Below are positions 1 to 6,729 of a DNA stretch of 12,037 bases, in pieces. This stretch comes from Pseudomonadota bacterium (GTDB lineage Bacteria; Pseudomonadota; Gammaproteobacteria; Pseudomonadales; Azotimanducaceae). Every line of letters begins with the position of its first letter. Positions within the stretch are counted from its first letter, which is position 1. The DNA is taken from the NCBI GenBank assembly GCA_027622495.1, contig JAQBYL010000084.1:1-12037 (forward strand), read 5' to 3'. The translations under genes were made by a program, and so were the position numbers. Below the pieces are notes generated by a model that saw only the letters and a program-made list of their open reading frames with translations, ran no database searches and had not been told where the DNA came from.

Positions 1-1
1 C

Positions 2-316
2 AAGCGGACCGGGCCGGACCTGCACCGGATCGGCGGAAAGTATCCCGATGACTGGCATCGTGTGCACTTCATGAATCCGCGTGAGCTGGTGCCGGACTCA
101 ATCATGCCGGCGTATCCATGGCTTGCCGAGCGCGCTGCGAATGCAGATGGTGATATCACCGCCAGGCTCAACGCACTGGTGTTCCTGGGTCATCCGTATA
201 CCGAGGAGCAGATCCAGGGGGCACCTGCGGCATTAGAGGGCAAGAGCGAACTGGATGCGCTGATTGCTTACCTGCAGGGTCTTGGGTTACACCCAGCGAC
301 GGGAGCCCACCATTGA
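2..316 (+). CDS. ccoO: Cytochrome c oxidase cbb3-type subunit II (CcoO), 3' end
   Basis: This is the C-terminal 104 residues of the membrane-anchored monohaem cytochrome c subunit of cbb3 oxidase, which passes electrons towards the catalytic subunit CcoN. The frame is open from the window edge and holds the family hallmarks KRTGPDLHRIGGKYPDDWH and NPRELVPDSIMPAYPWL. The Met of the SIMPAYPWL stretch (codon 104-106) is the expected axial haem ligand. The CXXCH motif and membrane anchor lie upstream of the window. The ending, with a sentence on helices of an 'Ala-Tyr-Leu-Gln-Gly-Leu-Gly' type, is normal for CcoO. The TGA stop overlaps the ATG of ccoQ (TGATG), so the two are probably translationally coupled. 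The assignment is firm from motifs and gene order. Confidence 0.95.
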   Translation, partial: KRTGPDLHRIGGKYPDDWHRVHFMNPRELVPDSIMPAYPWLAERAANADGDITARLNALVFLGHPYTEEQIQGAPAALEGKSELDALIAYLQGLGLHPATGAHH

Positions 317-477
317 TGACCTATTTTATATTCGCCGGTGACATGCTGGTCATGGCGTTCATGGCCGGTCTGGTCATGTGGGTGTCTTTAAGTTCTTCAA
401 ATGAATACATTGAAGAATCCGCAAGGATCCCGTTGAAAGACGAAGAATTTGTGGCGCGGGAGGATGTCGATGGCTGA
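316..477 (+). CDS. ccoQ: Small cbb3 oxidase subunit, CcoQ-like
   Basis: This 53-residue protein starts MTYFIFAGDMLVMAF and has one hydrophobic segment at about residues 3-25, followed by a charged tail (NEYIEESARIPLKDEEF). CcoQ proteins are short single-helix subunits that stabilise the cbb3 complex in the membrane, and they sit between ccoO and ccoP, as here. The start ATG overlaps the ccoO stop, and the last codons overlap the start of ccoP by 8 bases. CcoQ is poorly conserved in sequence, so the call rests on size, topology and position rather than on a diagnostic motif. Confidence 0.85.
   Translation: MTYFIFAGDMLVMAFMAGLVMWVSLSSSNEYIEESARIPLKDEEFVAREDVDG
459..463 (+). promoter_or_regulatory. 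Ribosome binding site of ccoP
   Basis: GGAGG lies six bases upstream of ATG 470 and touches ATG 464 directly. It therefore favours 470 as the ccoP start over 464 and over the upstream in-frame TTG at 449. The site lies inside the end of ccoQ. Confidence 0.75.
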
Positions 478-1345
478 CCTGCCACAGGACTTCTGGGCTG
501 GCTGGGTAACACTGATCACGCTGATCAGTCTTGGCGGTATGAGCTGGCTGGTTTACAGCGTGTACTTCAGCCAGGGCCACGATAAGCCTTCGCCAGTCTG
601 GGATGAGAACTTGAGTGAAGGGACTAACCCGGCGCCCATGTGGTGGTTCTGGTTTATCTTTTCCCTGCTGATCGTGATGGTGATTTATCTGATGCTCTAT
701 CCGGGTCTCGGCAGCTACAAAGGGGTGCTCAACTGGTCCCAGGGCGGTCGCCTGGAACAGAGTTACGAGACCTACGACGCGAAGTTTGCCGACACGCGTA
801 CACTCATCCGTGATGCATCGATCCAGACACTCAAAGAAAACAGCAGCGCCATGCGTTCAGCTGAACGCGTGTTTGAGCAGAATTGTGAAAATTGCCACGG
901 TGAAGATGCGAAAGGGCAGGCTAATCTATTCCCTGACCTGCGTGATGCCGATTGGCAGTGGGGTGGCAGTGAGAGCGACATTATGCAGACGCTGCGCGGC
1001 GGTCGTATTGCCGTTATGCCGGGCTGGCAAGCGGCGCTGGGCGACGAAGGGGTCAACCAGGTCGCCGGTTTCGTTCTGGCTCTGGGCCGGGGTGAGAGTG
1101 TTTCGGATGACAACGCCGGAAAAGTGAAATATCAGCAGTTCTGTTCAGCCTGCCATGGCGCCGATGCAACTGGAAATCCGATCCTGGGTGGGCCTGATCT
1201 GGTGGATGATGTCTGGCTGTACGGAAGCGACATGCCGGCCCTGGTGCACTCGATCGCAGTTGGCCGCACCGGCATCATGCCGCCATTCGGTGATCGTCTG
1301 GATGAGACCCAGATCCGCATGCTGACCGCCTGGTTCATGCAATGA
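470..1345 (+). CDS. ccoP: Cytochrome c oxidase cbb3-type subunit III (CcoP), dihaem
   Basis: This 291-residue subunit brings electrons from soluble cytochrome c or the bc1 complex into cbb3 oxidase and is anchored in the inner membrane with its haem domains in the periplasm. Two hydrophobic helices are visible at about residues 11-33 and 57-77. Two class I cytochrome c domains follow: CENCH at 139-143 with probable axial Met183 (VMPGW), and CSACH at 225-229 with probable axial Met270 (GIMPPFG). The linker segment NPAPMWWFWFIFS is typical of CcoP N-termini, and the length is in the usual range of about 290-310. The start at 470 is chosen from the GGAGG six bases upstream. The assembly genes ccoG, ccoI and ccoS, often found next, are not here: the next gene is unrelated and on the other strand. 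I see no convincing terminator in the short gap that follows. Confidence 0.96.
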   Translation: MADLPQDFWAGWVTLITLISLGGMSWLVYSVYFSQGHDKPSPVWDENLSEGTNPAPMWWFWFIFSLLIVMVIYLMLYPGLGSYKGVLNWSQGGRLEQSYETYDAKFADTRTLIRDASIQTLKENSSAMRSAERVFEQNCENCHGEDAKGQANLFPDLRDADWQWGGSESDIMQTLRGGRIAVMPGWQAALGDEGVNQVAGFVLALGRGESVSDDNAGKVKYQQFCSACHGADATGNPILGGPDLVDDVWLYGSDMPALVHSIAVGRTGIMPPFGDRLDETQIRMLTAWFMQ

Positions 1346-1373
1346 GGGCTGCGGGTTAGCCGCCTCAAGCTGT

Positions 1374-2597
1374 TCAGGTTGCTACAGTAAACTTTACCCC
1401 TGCGTTGTCGTTCAGGCGCCGGAGAAGAGCGCTGCCCATTGCTGATGCCGGGGTCCAGAATCCACCTTGCGTATTGAGGCCGTCTTTGGCCAGACAGATT
1501 GCACTTTCGGCAAGCATTTTTGCGGTCGAACCGTAGCCGGGATCCTTATCACCATCCACATGGGCCAGAATATTCTTTGACGCATCGGTTGGGTGTTTGG
1601 CCAACACAGCGATCTTGAAGTAACCGTTTTCCCGTTCTGCCTGATCTGGCCCTTCACCGGGGCTGGGTAACATTCGCGCAATCAGCCGGCGAGCGGGCCC
1701 GAACGCGTTCGCGCTCATCATGGTTGAAGTTGCCAGACTCAGTGCTACAGCACTCACCGCCCCGATGGGTCCATCTTTCATCAGCGTTGCTTCGTCGTAG
1801 CGGAACTCATGCCCGTAGGGATGATCCATGAGTGCCTGGGTTCGACGGACCACGCGTGTATTGATCCCGGCCATCATGAACGGTGCCGCCCAGGCGCTGA
1901 AGTCCTCATCATAAAATGCATCTTTACGGTCCGGACCGTCGAGACCGCCATTGTCGTCGGAGGGGTTCAACGCATAGGGATGCTGCATGATTTCGTTGAT
2001 GGTGGGATCGTTCTCTGCCTCGTCCATCATATTCAGCATGCTCGCCACGGTTCCGCCACTGAATCCACCCTTGAAATCTTTGGCGCGATATTTCACCTGT
2101 TTTGCATAGACACCGTGGCGCTCAAACATCGTCTGCTGCACAAACAGAACACCCATATCGGAAGGAATGCTGTCGAAACCGCAGGTGTGCACAATGCGTG
2201 CACCACTTGCGCTGGCGGCGGATGCATGCTGCTCGATCATCTGGCGCATCCAGTGCACTTCGCCGGTCAGATCACAGTAGTCGACACCTGCCTCTGCGCA
2301 GGCCTGGACAAGACCGGTGCCGTATTGCGCGTAAGGGCCAACCGTGCTGCAGACCACGCGGGTCTGCTGCACCAGCTCGCGCAGAGACTCAAGGTCTGCG
2401 GCGTCCGCTACTAACACGTCAAGGTCTTCAGAGCTTGCGCCAATTGCCGTGCGTACGGCTTGCAGCTTCTTGCGGTTGCGCCCGGCCAGTGCCCACTTGA
2501 GGTCGCCTGAAGATCCATACTGACGGTACAGATATTCTGCTACCAGTTTTCCTGTGAAACCGCTGGCACCCCACACCAGAATGTCGTAGGTCTGCAT
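1374..2597 (-). CDS. Saccharopine dehydrogenase-like / trans-acting enoyl reductase-like protein
   Basis: This 407-residue NAD(P)-binding protein has a Rossmann motif at the extreme N-terminus (GASGFTG, residues 10-16), then AGRN at 39-42, STVGPYAQYG at about 84-93, YCDLTGE at about 107-113 and CGFDSIPSD at about 139-147. These are hallmarks of the saccharopine dehydrogenase-like oxidoreductase family that includes human SCCPDH and the mycobacterial trans-acting enoyl reductase of phthiocerol lipid synthesis. Most bacterial members have no proven reaction, so an enoyl or keto reductase role on a lipid substrate is an inference. The ATG at 2597 is preceded by AAGGA at good spacing. A TTGACA-type promoter and a nested inverted repeat lie upstream. 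It is transcribed divergently from the luciferase-like gene at 2724 and convergently with ccoP, 28 bases away. Confidence 0.88.
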   Translation of the reverse strand: MQTYDILVWGASGFTGKLVAEYLYRQYGSSGDLKWALAGRNRKKLQAVRTAIGASSEDLDVLVADAADLESLRELVQQTRVVCSTVGPYAQYGTGLVQACAEAGVDYCDLTGEVHWMRQMIEQHASAASASGARIVHTCGFDSIPSDMGVLFVQQTMFERHGVYAKQVKYRAKDFKGGFSGGTVASMLNMMDEAENDPTINEIMQHPYALNPSDDNGGLDGPDRKDAFYDEDFSAWAAPFMMAGINTRVVRRTQALMDHPYGHEFRYDEATLMKDGPIGAVSAVALSLATSTMMSANAFGPARRLIARMLPSPGEGPDQAERENGYFKIAVLAKHPTDASKNILAHVDGDKDPGYGSTAKMLAESAICLAKDGLNTQGGFWTPASAMGSALLRRLNDNAGVKFTVAT

Positions 2598-2612
2598 TGT
2601 CTGTTCCTTTTA

Positions 2613-2641
2613 ATTCGACAGTCGTTCGCGACGCATCGAAT
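2613..2641. repeat. Nested inverted repeat in the leader of the reductase gene
   Basis: The outer arms ATTCGA (2613-2618) and TCGAAT (2636-2641) enclose a compact inner hairpin, GTCG-TTCG-CGAC (2621-2632). On the minus strand it lies between the predicted promoter and the ribosome binding site, so it could be an operator just downstream of the transcription start or a leader stem-loop. Both arms are perfect as read. Function is inferred. Confidence 0.55.
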
Positions 2642-2662
2642 CATTTGCCTTGATTAATGCAG

Positions 2663-2691
2663 ACTATTGCGTCGTCGTCGTGATGTGTCAA
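2663..2691 (-). promoter_or_regulatory. Predicted sigma70 promoter of the reductase gene
   Basis: On the minus strand, TTGACA (2691-2686, a perfect -35 box) is followed after exactly 17 bases by AATAGT (2668-2663, 4 of 6 matches to the -10 consensus). Transcription would begin near 2656 and give a leader of about 60 bases that includes the nested inverted repeat at 2613-2641. Confidence 0.6.
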
Positions 2692-2723
2692 TCTAAGGGC
2701 AGATCGAAATGCAGGGGAAGGGT

Positions 2724-3578
2724 ATGAAAATCGGCTTGATGTTCAACACAGACGGGATCAAAGGGCCTGAGCTTCCCGCCTTTGCAGCAGCACTTGAAGA
2801 GACGGGTCTGGCCAGCCTGTGGGTACCGGAGCTTTTTGGTCGGGAACCGTTTGTTACGGTTGGCGCACTGCTGGCGGCCACACAGGCCATCACGGTGGCC
2901 ACAGGCATAGCCAACGTCTATGTTCGTGATGCTCTGGCGGTTCGCGCAGCGGCCGCGACTTTGGCTGAATTCTCTGGCGATCGGTTCGCTCTTGGTCTGG
3001 GGGTGTCCAACACCATTGGCAATACCGTACGCGGTCACACCTGGATATCGCCGGTAGAAAAGCTCAACCAGTTTTTCAGCGCGTATGAGTCGGCCCCGTT
3101 GTCCATCGAGAGCGGGCAGATCCCCGTCTACCTGGCCGCTCACGGTCCCAGGCTGCTTGCGATTGCCGCTGAGCGAACCAATGGTGTGCTAACCTATCTG
3201 CAGACAGAAAGCTACAACCGGCAGGCCCGGGCGCAACTTTCCGATGATCAGCAGCTCATCGTGATTCAGCCCTGTATTGTTCAGGAAGATCCGGTGGAGG
3301 CCCGAAGAATCGCCCGGCGCGCAATATCGATTTACCTTCCGCTGGCCAACTACCAGCGCGCCTGGCGCGCTCAGGGCTTCAGCCCGGCTGACTATGCAGA
3401 TGGTGGCAGCGATGCGCTGGTGGACACCCTGGTTGCGTGGGGGAGTGTCGATGCAGTTCGCGAAAGGCTCGAGCAGCACCGGCAACTCGGTGTTGACCAG
3501 GTAGTTATCATTGCACTGAACACGGCCGGGCGGGGTCGACCTGACCTGGCGATATTGAAAGAACTGGCAGGAGAGTGA
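2724..3578 (+). CDS. Luciferase-like (LLM class) flavin-dependent oxidoreductase
   Basis: This 284-residue TIM-barrel protein of the bacterial luciferase-like family starts MKIGLMFNTDGIKGPEL. Family features include LEETGLASLWVPELF (about 25-39), the strand pair TVATGIANVYVRDALAVRAAAATLAEFSGDRFALGLG (about 60-97), and a C-terminal helix-strand unit ending GVDQVVIIAL. Members bind FMN or F420 and oxidise or oxygenate small organic substrates. The cofactor and substrate cannot be read here. An upstream ATG at 2709 is in frame, but AGGGG at 2713-2717 sits six bases before ATG 2724, so the latter is preferred. It is one base from the esterase gene downstream and almost certainly cotranscribed with it, which suggests related substrates. 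It is divergent from the reductase gene at 2597. Confidence 0.87.
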   Translation: MKIGLMFNTDGIKGPELPAFAAALEETGLASLWVPELFGREPFVTVGALLAATQAITVATGIANVYVRDALAVRAAAATLAEFSGDRFALGLGVSNTIGNTVRGHTWISPVEKLNQFFSAYESAPLSIESGQIPVYLAAHGPRLLAIAAERTNGVLTYLQTESYNRQARAQLSDDQQLIVIQPCIVQEDPVEARRIARRAISIYLPLANYQRAWRAQGFSPADYADGGSDALVDTLVAWGSVDAVRERLEQHRQLGVDQVVIIALNTAGRGRPDLAILKELAGE

Positions 3579-3579
3579 T

Positions 3580-4746
3580 ATGCAACGCATTCAGCGTGTT
3601 GCTGACAGGTACGTAAACGCGCAGCAGTTCGCTGGAATTGAATGGTTGATCGAGCGGGATGGTGAAGTCGCAGCCAGAGGATCGTCGGGGGTTGCCGATC
3701 ACGCGTCGGGTACGGCGATCCCGAAGCGGGCTTTGTATCGTATTTACTCAATGACCAAACCCATCGTGTCGCTCATGGCCCTGATGCTGATCGAGCAGGG
3801 CAAACTGCGCCTCTTCGACATGCTGCAGGCGTTTGATGCGGACTTTGCCAACCTCAGGGTTCTTGGCGCGGATGGCAGCCTGGTGCCTGCACAACGACCG
3901 GTGATGGTAGAAGACCTTTTAACCCATCGTGCCGGCTTCAGCTACGAGTTTATCGTCGGCTGTCAGATCGCACCCTACTATCGAGAGGCCCGCGTCAGTG
4001 GCGATGGAAGTAAGACACTGGAAGAGATGATGGACGTGCTCGCAGGTCTGCCCATTGCACATCAACCAGGCAGTGCTTTCCGCTACGGCGTGTCGACCGA
4101 CGTCCTTGCGCACGTCATTCAGCGGGCTGCAAACAGACCGTTGGACGAATTGTTGAAAGAACAGATATTTGATCCCCTCGGTATGGACGATACCGGCTTC
4201 GCGGTAGCGCCGGTTGATGCCGAACGGATCATGCCCATGTATGGCAGCGGCGATCTGGATCGGTTGCCGCCGCTCGCCCCGCAACCACAAACGCTCGCAC
4301 GGCTGGATGTTGAAGACATGTATCCGTCGGATCGACCAGGAAAGTTCATTCGCGGCGGTCATGGGTTGTTCTCTACGCTTGATGACTACGCGCGTTTTGC
4401 CCGGATGCTGCTCGATGGCCGCGCACCGGATGGCCGGCATCTGATCTCGTCAACCATGCATCGTTTCATGCAGGCGAATCGACTGCCGGCTGATCAATTA
4501 CCGTTGCGTATCGGTATGAATGTGCTGCCCGGCTATGGCTGGGGTCTGGTGGGGCGCGTGATGCTCGATCAGGGTCAGGCGGTCGGCATTACAGGCCAGG
4601 GAGAGTTCGGCTGGGCAGGAGCGGCCAGTACCTTCTTCTGGGTCGATCCCTCGATGAATCTGACCGGAACCATCATGACCCAGTATGCGGGTTCAGCGCT
4701 GCCACTGGCAGACGACATACGTACGGCGGCGTATGCGTCACTGTAG
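3580..4746 (+). CDS. Serine hydrolase of the class C beta-lactamase / family VIII esterase type
   Basis: This 388-residue hydrolase has the Ser-x-x-Lys nucleophile motif SMTK at residues 57-60 in the context YRIYSMTKPIVS, a second motif YGVS with Tyr169, LLTHRAGFSY (about 113-122), GGHGLFSTLDDYARFARMLLDG in the C-terminal half, and GEFGWAGAASTFFWVDP, corresponding to the third active-site region. This arrangement is typical of family VIII esterases and related EstB-like enzymes, which share the class C beta-lactamase fold but usually cleave short-chain esters or lactones. I see no signal peptide, so it is probably cytoplasmic, which argues against a beta-lactam resistance role. GGAG at 3570-3573 lies six bases before the ATG, inside the end of the preceding luciferase-like gene. 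A lactone or ester product of the upstream oxygenase is a plausible but unproven substrate. Confidence 0.9.
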   Translation: MQRIQRVADRYVNAQQFAGIEWLIERDGEVAARGSSGVADHASGTAIPKRALYRIYSMTKPIVSLMALMLIEQGKLRLFDMLQAFDADFANLRVLGADGSLVPAQRPVMVEDLLTHRAGFSYEFIVGCQIAPYYREARVSGDGSKTLEEMMDVLAGLPIAHQPGSAFRYGVSTDVLAHVIQRAANRPLDELLKEQIFDPLGMDDTGFAVAPVDAERIMPMYGSGDLDRLPPLAPQPQTLARLDVEDMYPSDRPGKFIRGGHGLFSTLDDYARFARMLLDGRAPDGRHLISSTMHRFMQANRLPADQLPLRIGMNVLPGYGWGLVGRVMLDQGQAVGITGQGEFGWAGAASTFFWVDPSMNLTGTIMTQYAGSALPLADDIRTAAYASL

Positions 4747-4814
4747 GGTCGCTAGGCTGATCTTCAGTGACTCATTTCGAATAGACCTGTGCTCAGTAAC
4801 ATCAATGTGGAAGA

Positions 4815-4845
4815 TTCCGGGACCGCAACACTTGTCGACCCGGAA
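4815..4845. repeat. Inverted repeat between convergent genes
   Basis: Perfect 7-base arms TTCCGGG (4815-4821) and CCCGGAA (4839-4845) flank a 17-base loop in the 123-base gap between the esterase stop and the P450 stop. It could help end transcription from both sides, but neither strand has a T-run after the stem, so it is not a classical Rho-independent terminator. Confidence 0.4.
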
Positions 4846-4869
4846 GCTGTCTGCTTAAGCGGCCTTGAG

Positions 4870-6132
4870 TCAGGCGTGCAACTTAACCGGCAGGTCGGTA
4901 TAGCCGCGCACGAAGTTCGAGATGGCCCGCACAGGCGGACCGACGACTTCGATGCGTGTATAGCGCTTGAGCATTTCCTCCCAGAGGATGTTGAGCTGAA
5001 GTTCGGCAACCCGGTTGCCCATGCAGCGATGCACACCATAACCAAAGGAAAGATGTTGACGCGCGTTGGTGCGCTCGACGTCGAACCGGTCAGCGTTTTC
5101 GAACACGCTTTCGTCCCGGTTGCCTGAGGCGTACCACATGAGCACACGTTCGCCTTTGGGGATAACCGTGCCACCGATCTCCACATCTTCGGTTGTGGTC
5201 CGACGCATGAAAGCCAGCGGTGTCTGCCAGCGGATGATCTCGGCGACCGCATTCGGGATTTTCAAACGATCGGCTTTCAGTTTTTCGAACTCTTCCGGAT
5301 AGCGGTTCATGGCCAGCACGCCACCCGAGATCGAGTTTCGGGTGGTGTCGTTACCACCAACGATGAGCAGCAGAAGGTTGCCGAGAAACTGCCGCGGCGA
5401 CATGTCCTTAGTCCCTTCGTTGTGTGCCAGCATGCTCAGCAGGTCGTGACCACCCGGCTTTTCGCTGCGCTCATCGCGCAGTCTGGTCATGTACTCCAGA
5501 CATTCGTTGAGTTCCTGCTGCCTTTGTTCCAGCGTGGACCACAAGCCGGCTTTTCGAGGCGAGGTGGCGATGTCCGACCAGCGCGTGAGTTTGTGGCGAT
5601 CCTCGAAGGGAAAGTCGAAAAGCGTTGCCAGCATCTGTGTGGTGAGTTCAATCGACACCCGATCTACCCAGTTGAATGTTTCACCAACAGGCAGGCTATC
5701 GAGGATTCCAATGACCCGCTCGCGGATGTTCGGAGCGAGGGCGGCCAGATTGCGGGGGCCTGCGACTGGCGCCACTGCCTTGCGTTGAGTGGCGTGTTCG
5801 GGGTTGTCCATGGCAATGAAGCTCGAGGCGTTGTCCTGCTCGGACCCGACGTTTAAACCGATGGTGGGCTCCGATGAGAAGCGCGCTGCATCGGTGTCGA
5901 TGGCCTTGACCAGTGCGTAGCTTGTCACCGACCAGAAAGGACCAACGATACTGTCTTCGTGAAAGTAAACGGGAGCCTCGCGACGCAACCGTTCAAAATA
6001 CGGCCAGATTGTGTCTGCGCGCATCAGATCCCAGTGACCAACATCGATCTCAGATAGTGGCATCGAAGCCGCCTTGCGGCGCGCATCTTCCAGTTGCTGT
6101 TCGCGTTCCGATTCGTACTGCTGCCAGTTCAT
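4870..6132 (-). CDS. Cytochrome P450, CYP153-like (alkane/fatty-chain hydroxylase type)
   Basis: This 420-residue soluble P450 has the oxygen-binding I-helix motif GGNDTTR (about 259-265, chosen start), the ExxR pair in EIIR (Glu298, Arg301), and the haem-binding loop HLSFGYGVHRCMGN with ligand Cys370. Stretches such as GETFNWVDRVSIELTTQMLA, MWYASGNRD and FVRGYTDLPVKL closely resemble the CYP153 family as I know it. CYP153 enzymes hydroxylate terminal methyl groups of alkanes, alkyl chains and some terpenes, with electrons from a ferredoxin and ferredoxin reductase. Neither partner gene is adjacent here. Upstream in-frame starts exist at 6168 (ATG) and 6177 (TTG), but they overlap a predicted -10 box and an inverted repeat, so 6132 is preferred, with only a weak ribosome site. 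CYP153 is likely; the exact subfamily and substrate are unknown. Confidence 0.9.
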   Translation of the reverse strand: MNWQQYESEREQQLEDARRKAASMPLSEIDVGHWDLMRADTIWPYFERLRREAPVYFHEDSIVGPFWSVTSYALVKAIDTDAARFSSEPTIGLNVGSEQDNASSFIAMDNPEHATQRKAVAPVAGPRNLAALAPNIRERVIGILDSLPVGETFNWVDRVSIELTTQMLATLFDFPFEDRHKLTRWSDIATSPRKAGLWSTLEQRQQELNECLEYMTRLRDERSEKPGGHDLLSMLAHNEGTKDMSPRQFLGNLLLLIVGGNDTTRNSISGGVLAMNRYPEEFEKLKADRLKIPNAVAEIIRWQTPLAFMRRTTTEDVEIGGTVIPKGERVLMWYASGNRDESVFENADRFDVERTNARQHLSFGYGVHRCMGNRVAELQLNILWEEMLKRYTRIEVVGPPVRAISNFVRGYTDLPVKLHA

Positions 6133-6163
6133 TGTCTGAGATCCATCGTTGTGTTCGCTGGTG

Positions 6164-6193
6164 ATCATAGCCTGCAAATTGATTTGTGCCCAA
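6164..6193 (-). promoter_or_regulatory. Predicted promoter of the P450 gene
   Basis: On the minus strand, TATGAT (6169-6164, 5 of 6 matches to the -10 consensus) lies 18 bases after TTGGGC (6193-6188, a weak -35 box). Transcription would start near 6157, downstream of ATG 6168 but upstream of ATG 6132. The -35 box overlaps one arm of the inverted repeat at 6173-6199. Confidence 0.45.
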
Positions 6194-6199
6194 TTTGCA
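6173..6199. repeat. Perfect 9+9 bp inverted repeat over the P450 promoter, candidate operator
   Basis: The arms TGCAAATTG (6173-6181) and CAATTTGCA (6191-6199) are exact reverse complements separated by 9 bases. The centre-to-centre distance of 18 bases puts both half-sites on nearly the same DNA face, as expected for a dimeric regulator. It spans the predicted -35 box and spacer of the P450 promoter, a position that suits repression. No regulator gene is in the window. Confidence 0.6.
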
Positions 6200-6309
6200 T
6201 TATTGGTTGGCGACCAGAGATCTACAGGCCGTTGTGCACGCTGATCTGAATGCGTGTACGCTGGTAAACCCCGCTCAACGATCTCTTCTGATCGCCCGCT
6301 GACCTGGTT

Positions 6310-6729
6310 TCAAGCCACAGGCAGAACAACCTTGGCAGTGCCAAACACCCGCGTTTCGTCCTTATCGTTCTTGATGGTCACATCCAGTTCCACCGTGCCG
6401 GTTTCTTCATCCACATCGGTGACGACAGCACCGATATGCGCCACCTGATCGGCAATCATCGGGGCACGAAAAACCGTGTCTACATAGGTGACTCTGGCAG
6501 TGGGCGCCCACCGATGAATCATGCTGGTTAGAAATCCCATTCCCATAATGCCCGGGACCAGAGCGCCAGGCAGGCCTTCCTTTTTGGCTTTTTCGTGGCT
6601 GGTGAAACGGCCGCCACGGCCCCAGCCAACGGCTTCGGCGAATGCGCTTACCGTTGCCAGTGAGGTGTCGGGATCGAAGGTAGGCAGTTCAACGCCGAAT
6701 TCGACGTCAGCGATTGTTTTAATACTCAT
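6310..6729 (-). CDS. MaoC-like hotdog-fold dehydratase subunit
   Basis: This 139-residue hotdog-fold protein carries the MaoC core GLPGALVPGIMGMGFLTSMIHRW (about 52-74) and a C-terminal strand set ending in VFGTAKVVLPVA. MaoC-type proteins hydrate trans-2-enoyl-CoA or dehydrate (R)-3-hydroxyacyl-CoA. Its ATG overlaps the stop of the preceding FAS1-like gene by four bases (ATGA), the arrangement seen for two-subunit hydratases such as mycobacterial HadAB. The usual catalytic Asp and His (GDxNPxH) are not present: an ungapped alignment anchored on GLPG puts Gly37 and Phe42 at those positions, while His45 lies three residues later. The family fold is clear, but activity as a classical (R)-hydratase is uncertain. 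The P450 gene lies about 180 bases downstream behind its own predicted promoter. Confidence 0.83.
   Translation of the reverse strand: MSIKTIADVEFGVELPTFDPDTSLATVSAFAEAVGWGRGGRFTSHEKAKKEGLPGALVPGIMGMGFLTSMIHRWAPTARVTYVDTVFRAPMIADQVAHIGAVVTDVDEETGTVELDVTIKNDKDETRVFGTAKVVLPVA

Noticed and set aside
449..469. TTG or earlier ATG start for ccoP
   Set aside because: The GGAGG at 459-463 is six bases from ATG 470 but overlaps or touches the earlier starts, and CcoP proteins normally begin near the MADLPQDFW-type segment.
1346..1373. Terminator after ccoP
   Set aside because: Only 4-base stems (GGCT/AGCC or GCGG/CCGC) with no T-run, too weak to call.
1809..2414. Long plus-strand open frame (201 codons) opposite the reductase gene
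   Set aside because: It is antisense to a gene with clear family motifs, has no family-like sequence and is rich in Cys and His, as expected of a shadow frame.
2669..2682. GTCGTCGTC triplet run as a short tandem repeat
   Set aside because: Only three or four units in the promoter spacer, which is within chance for this base composition.
6133..6177. Longer P450 start at 6168 or 6177
   Set aside because: Both lie in or upstream of the predicted -10 box and beside the inverted repeat, and ATG 6168 has no properly spaced ribosome site. This remains the least certain of the rejected starts.
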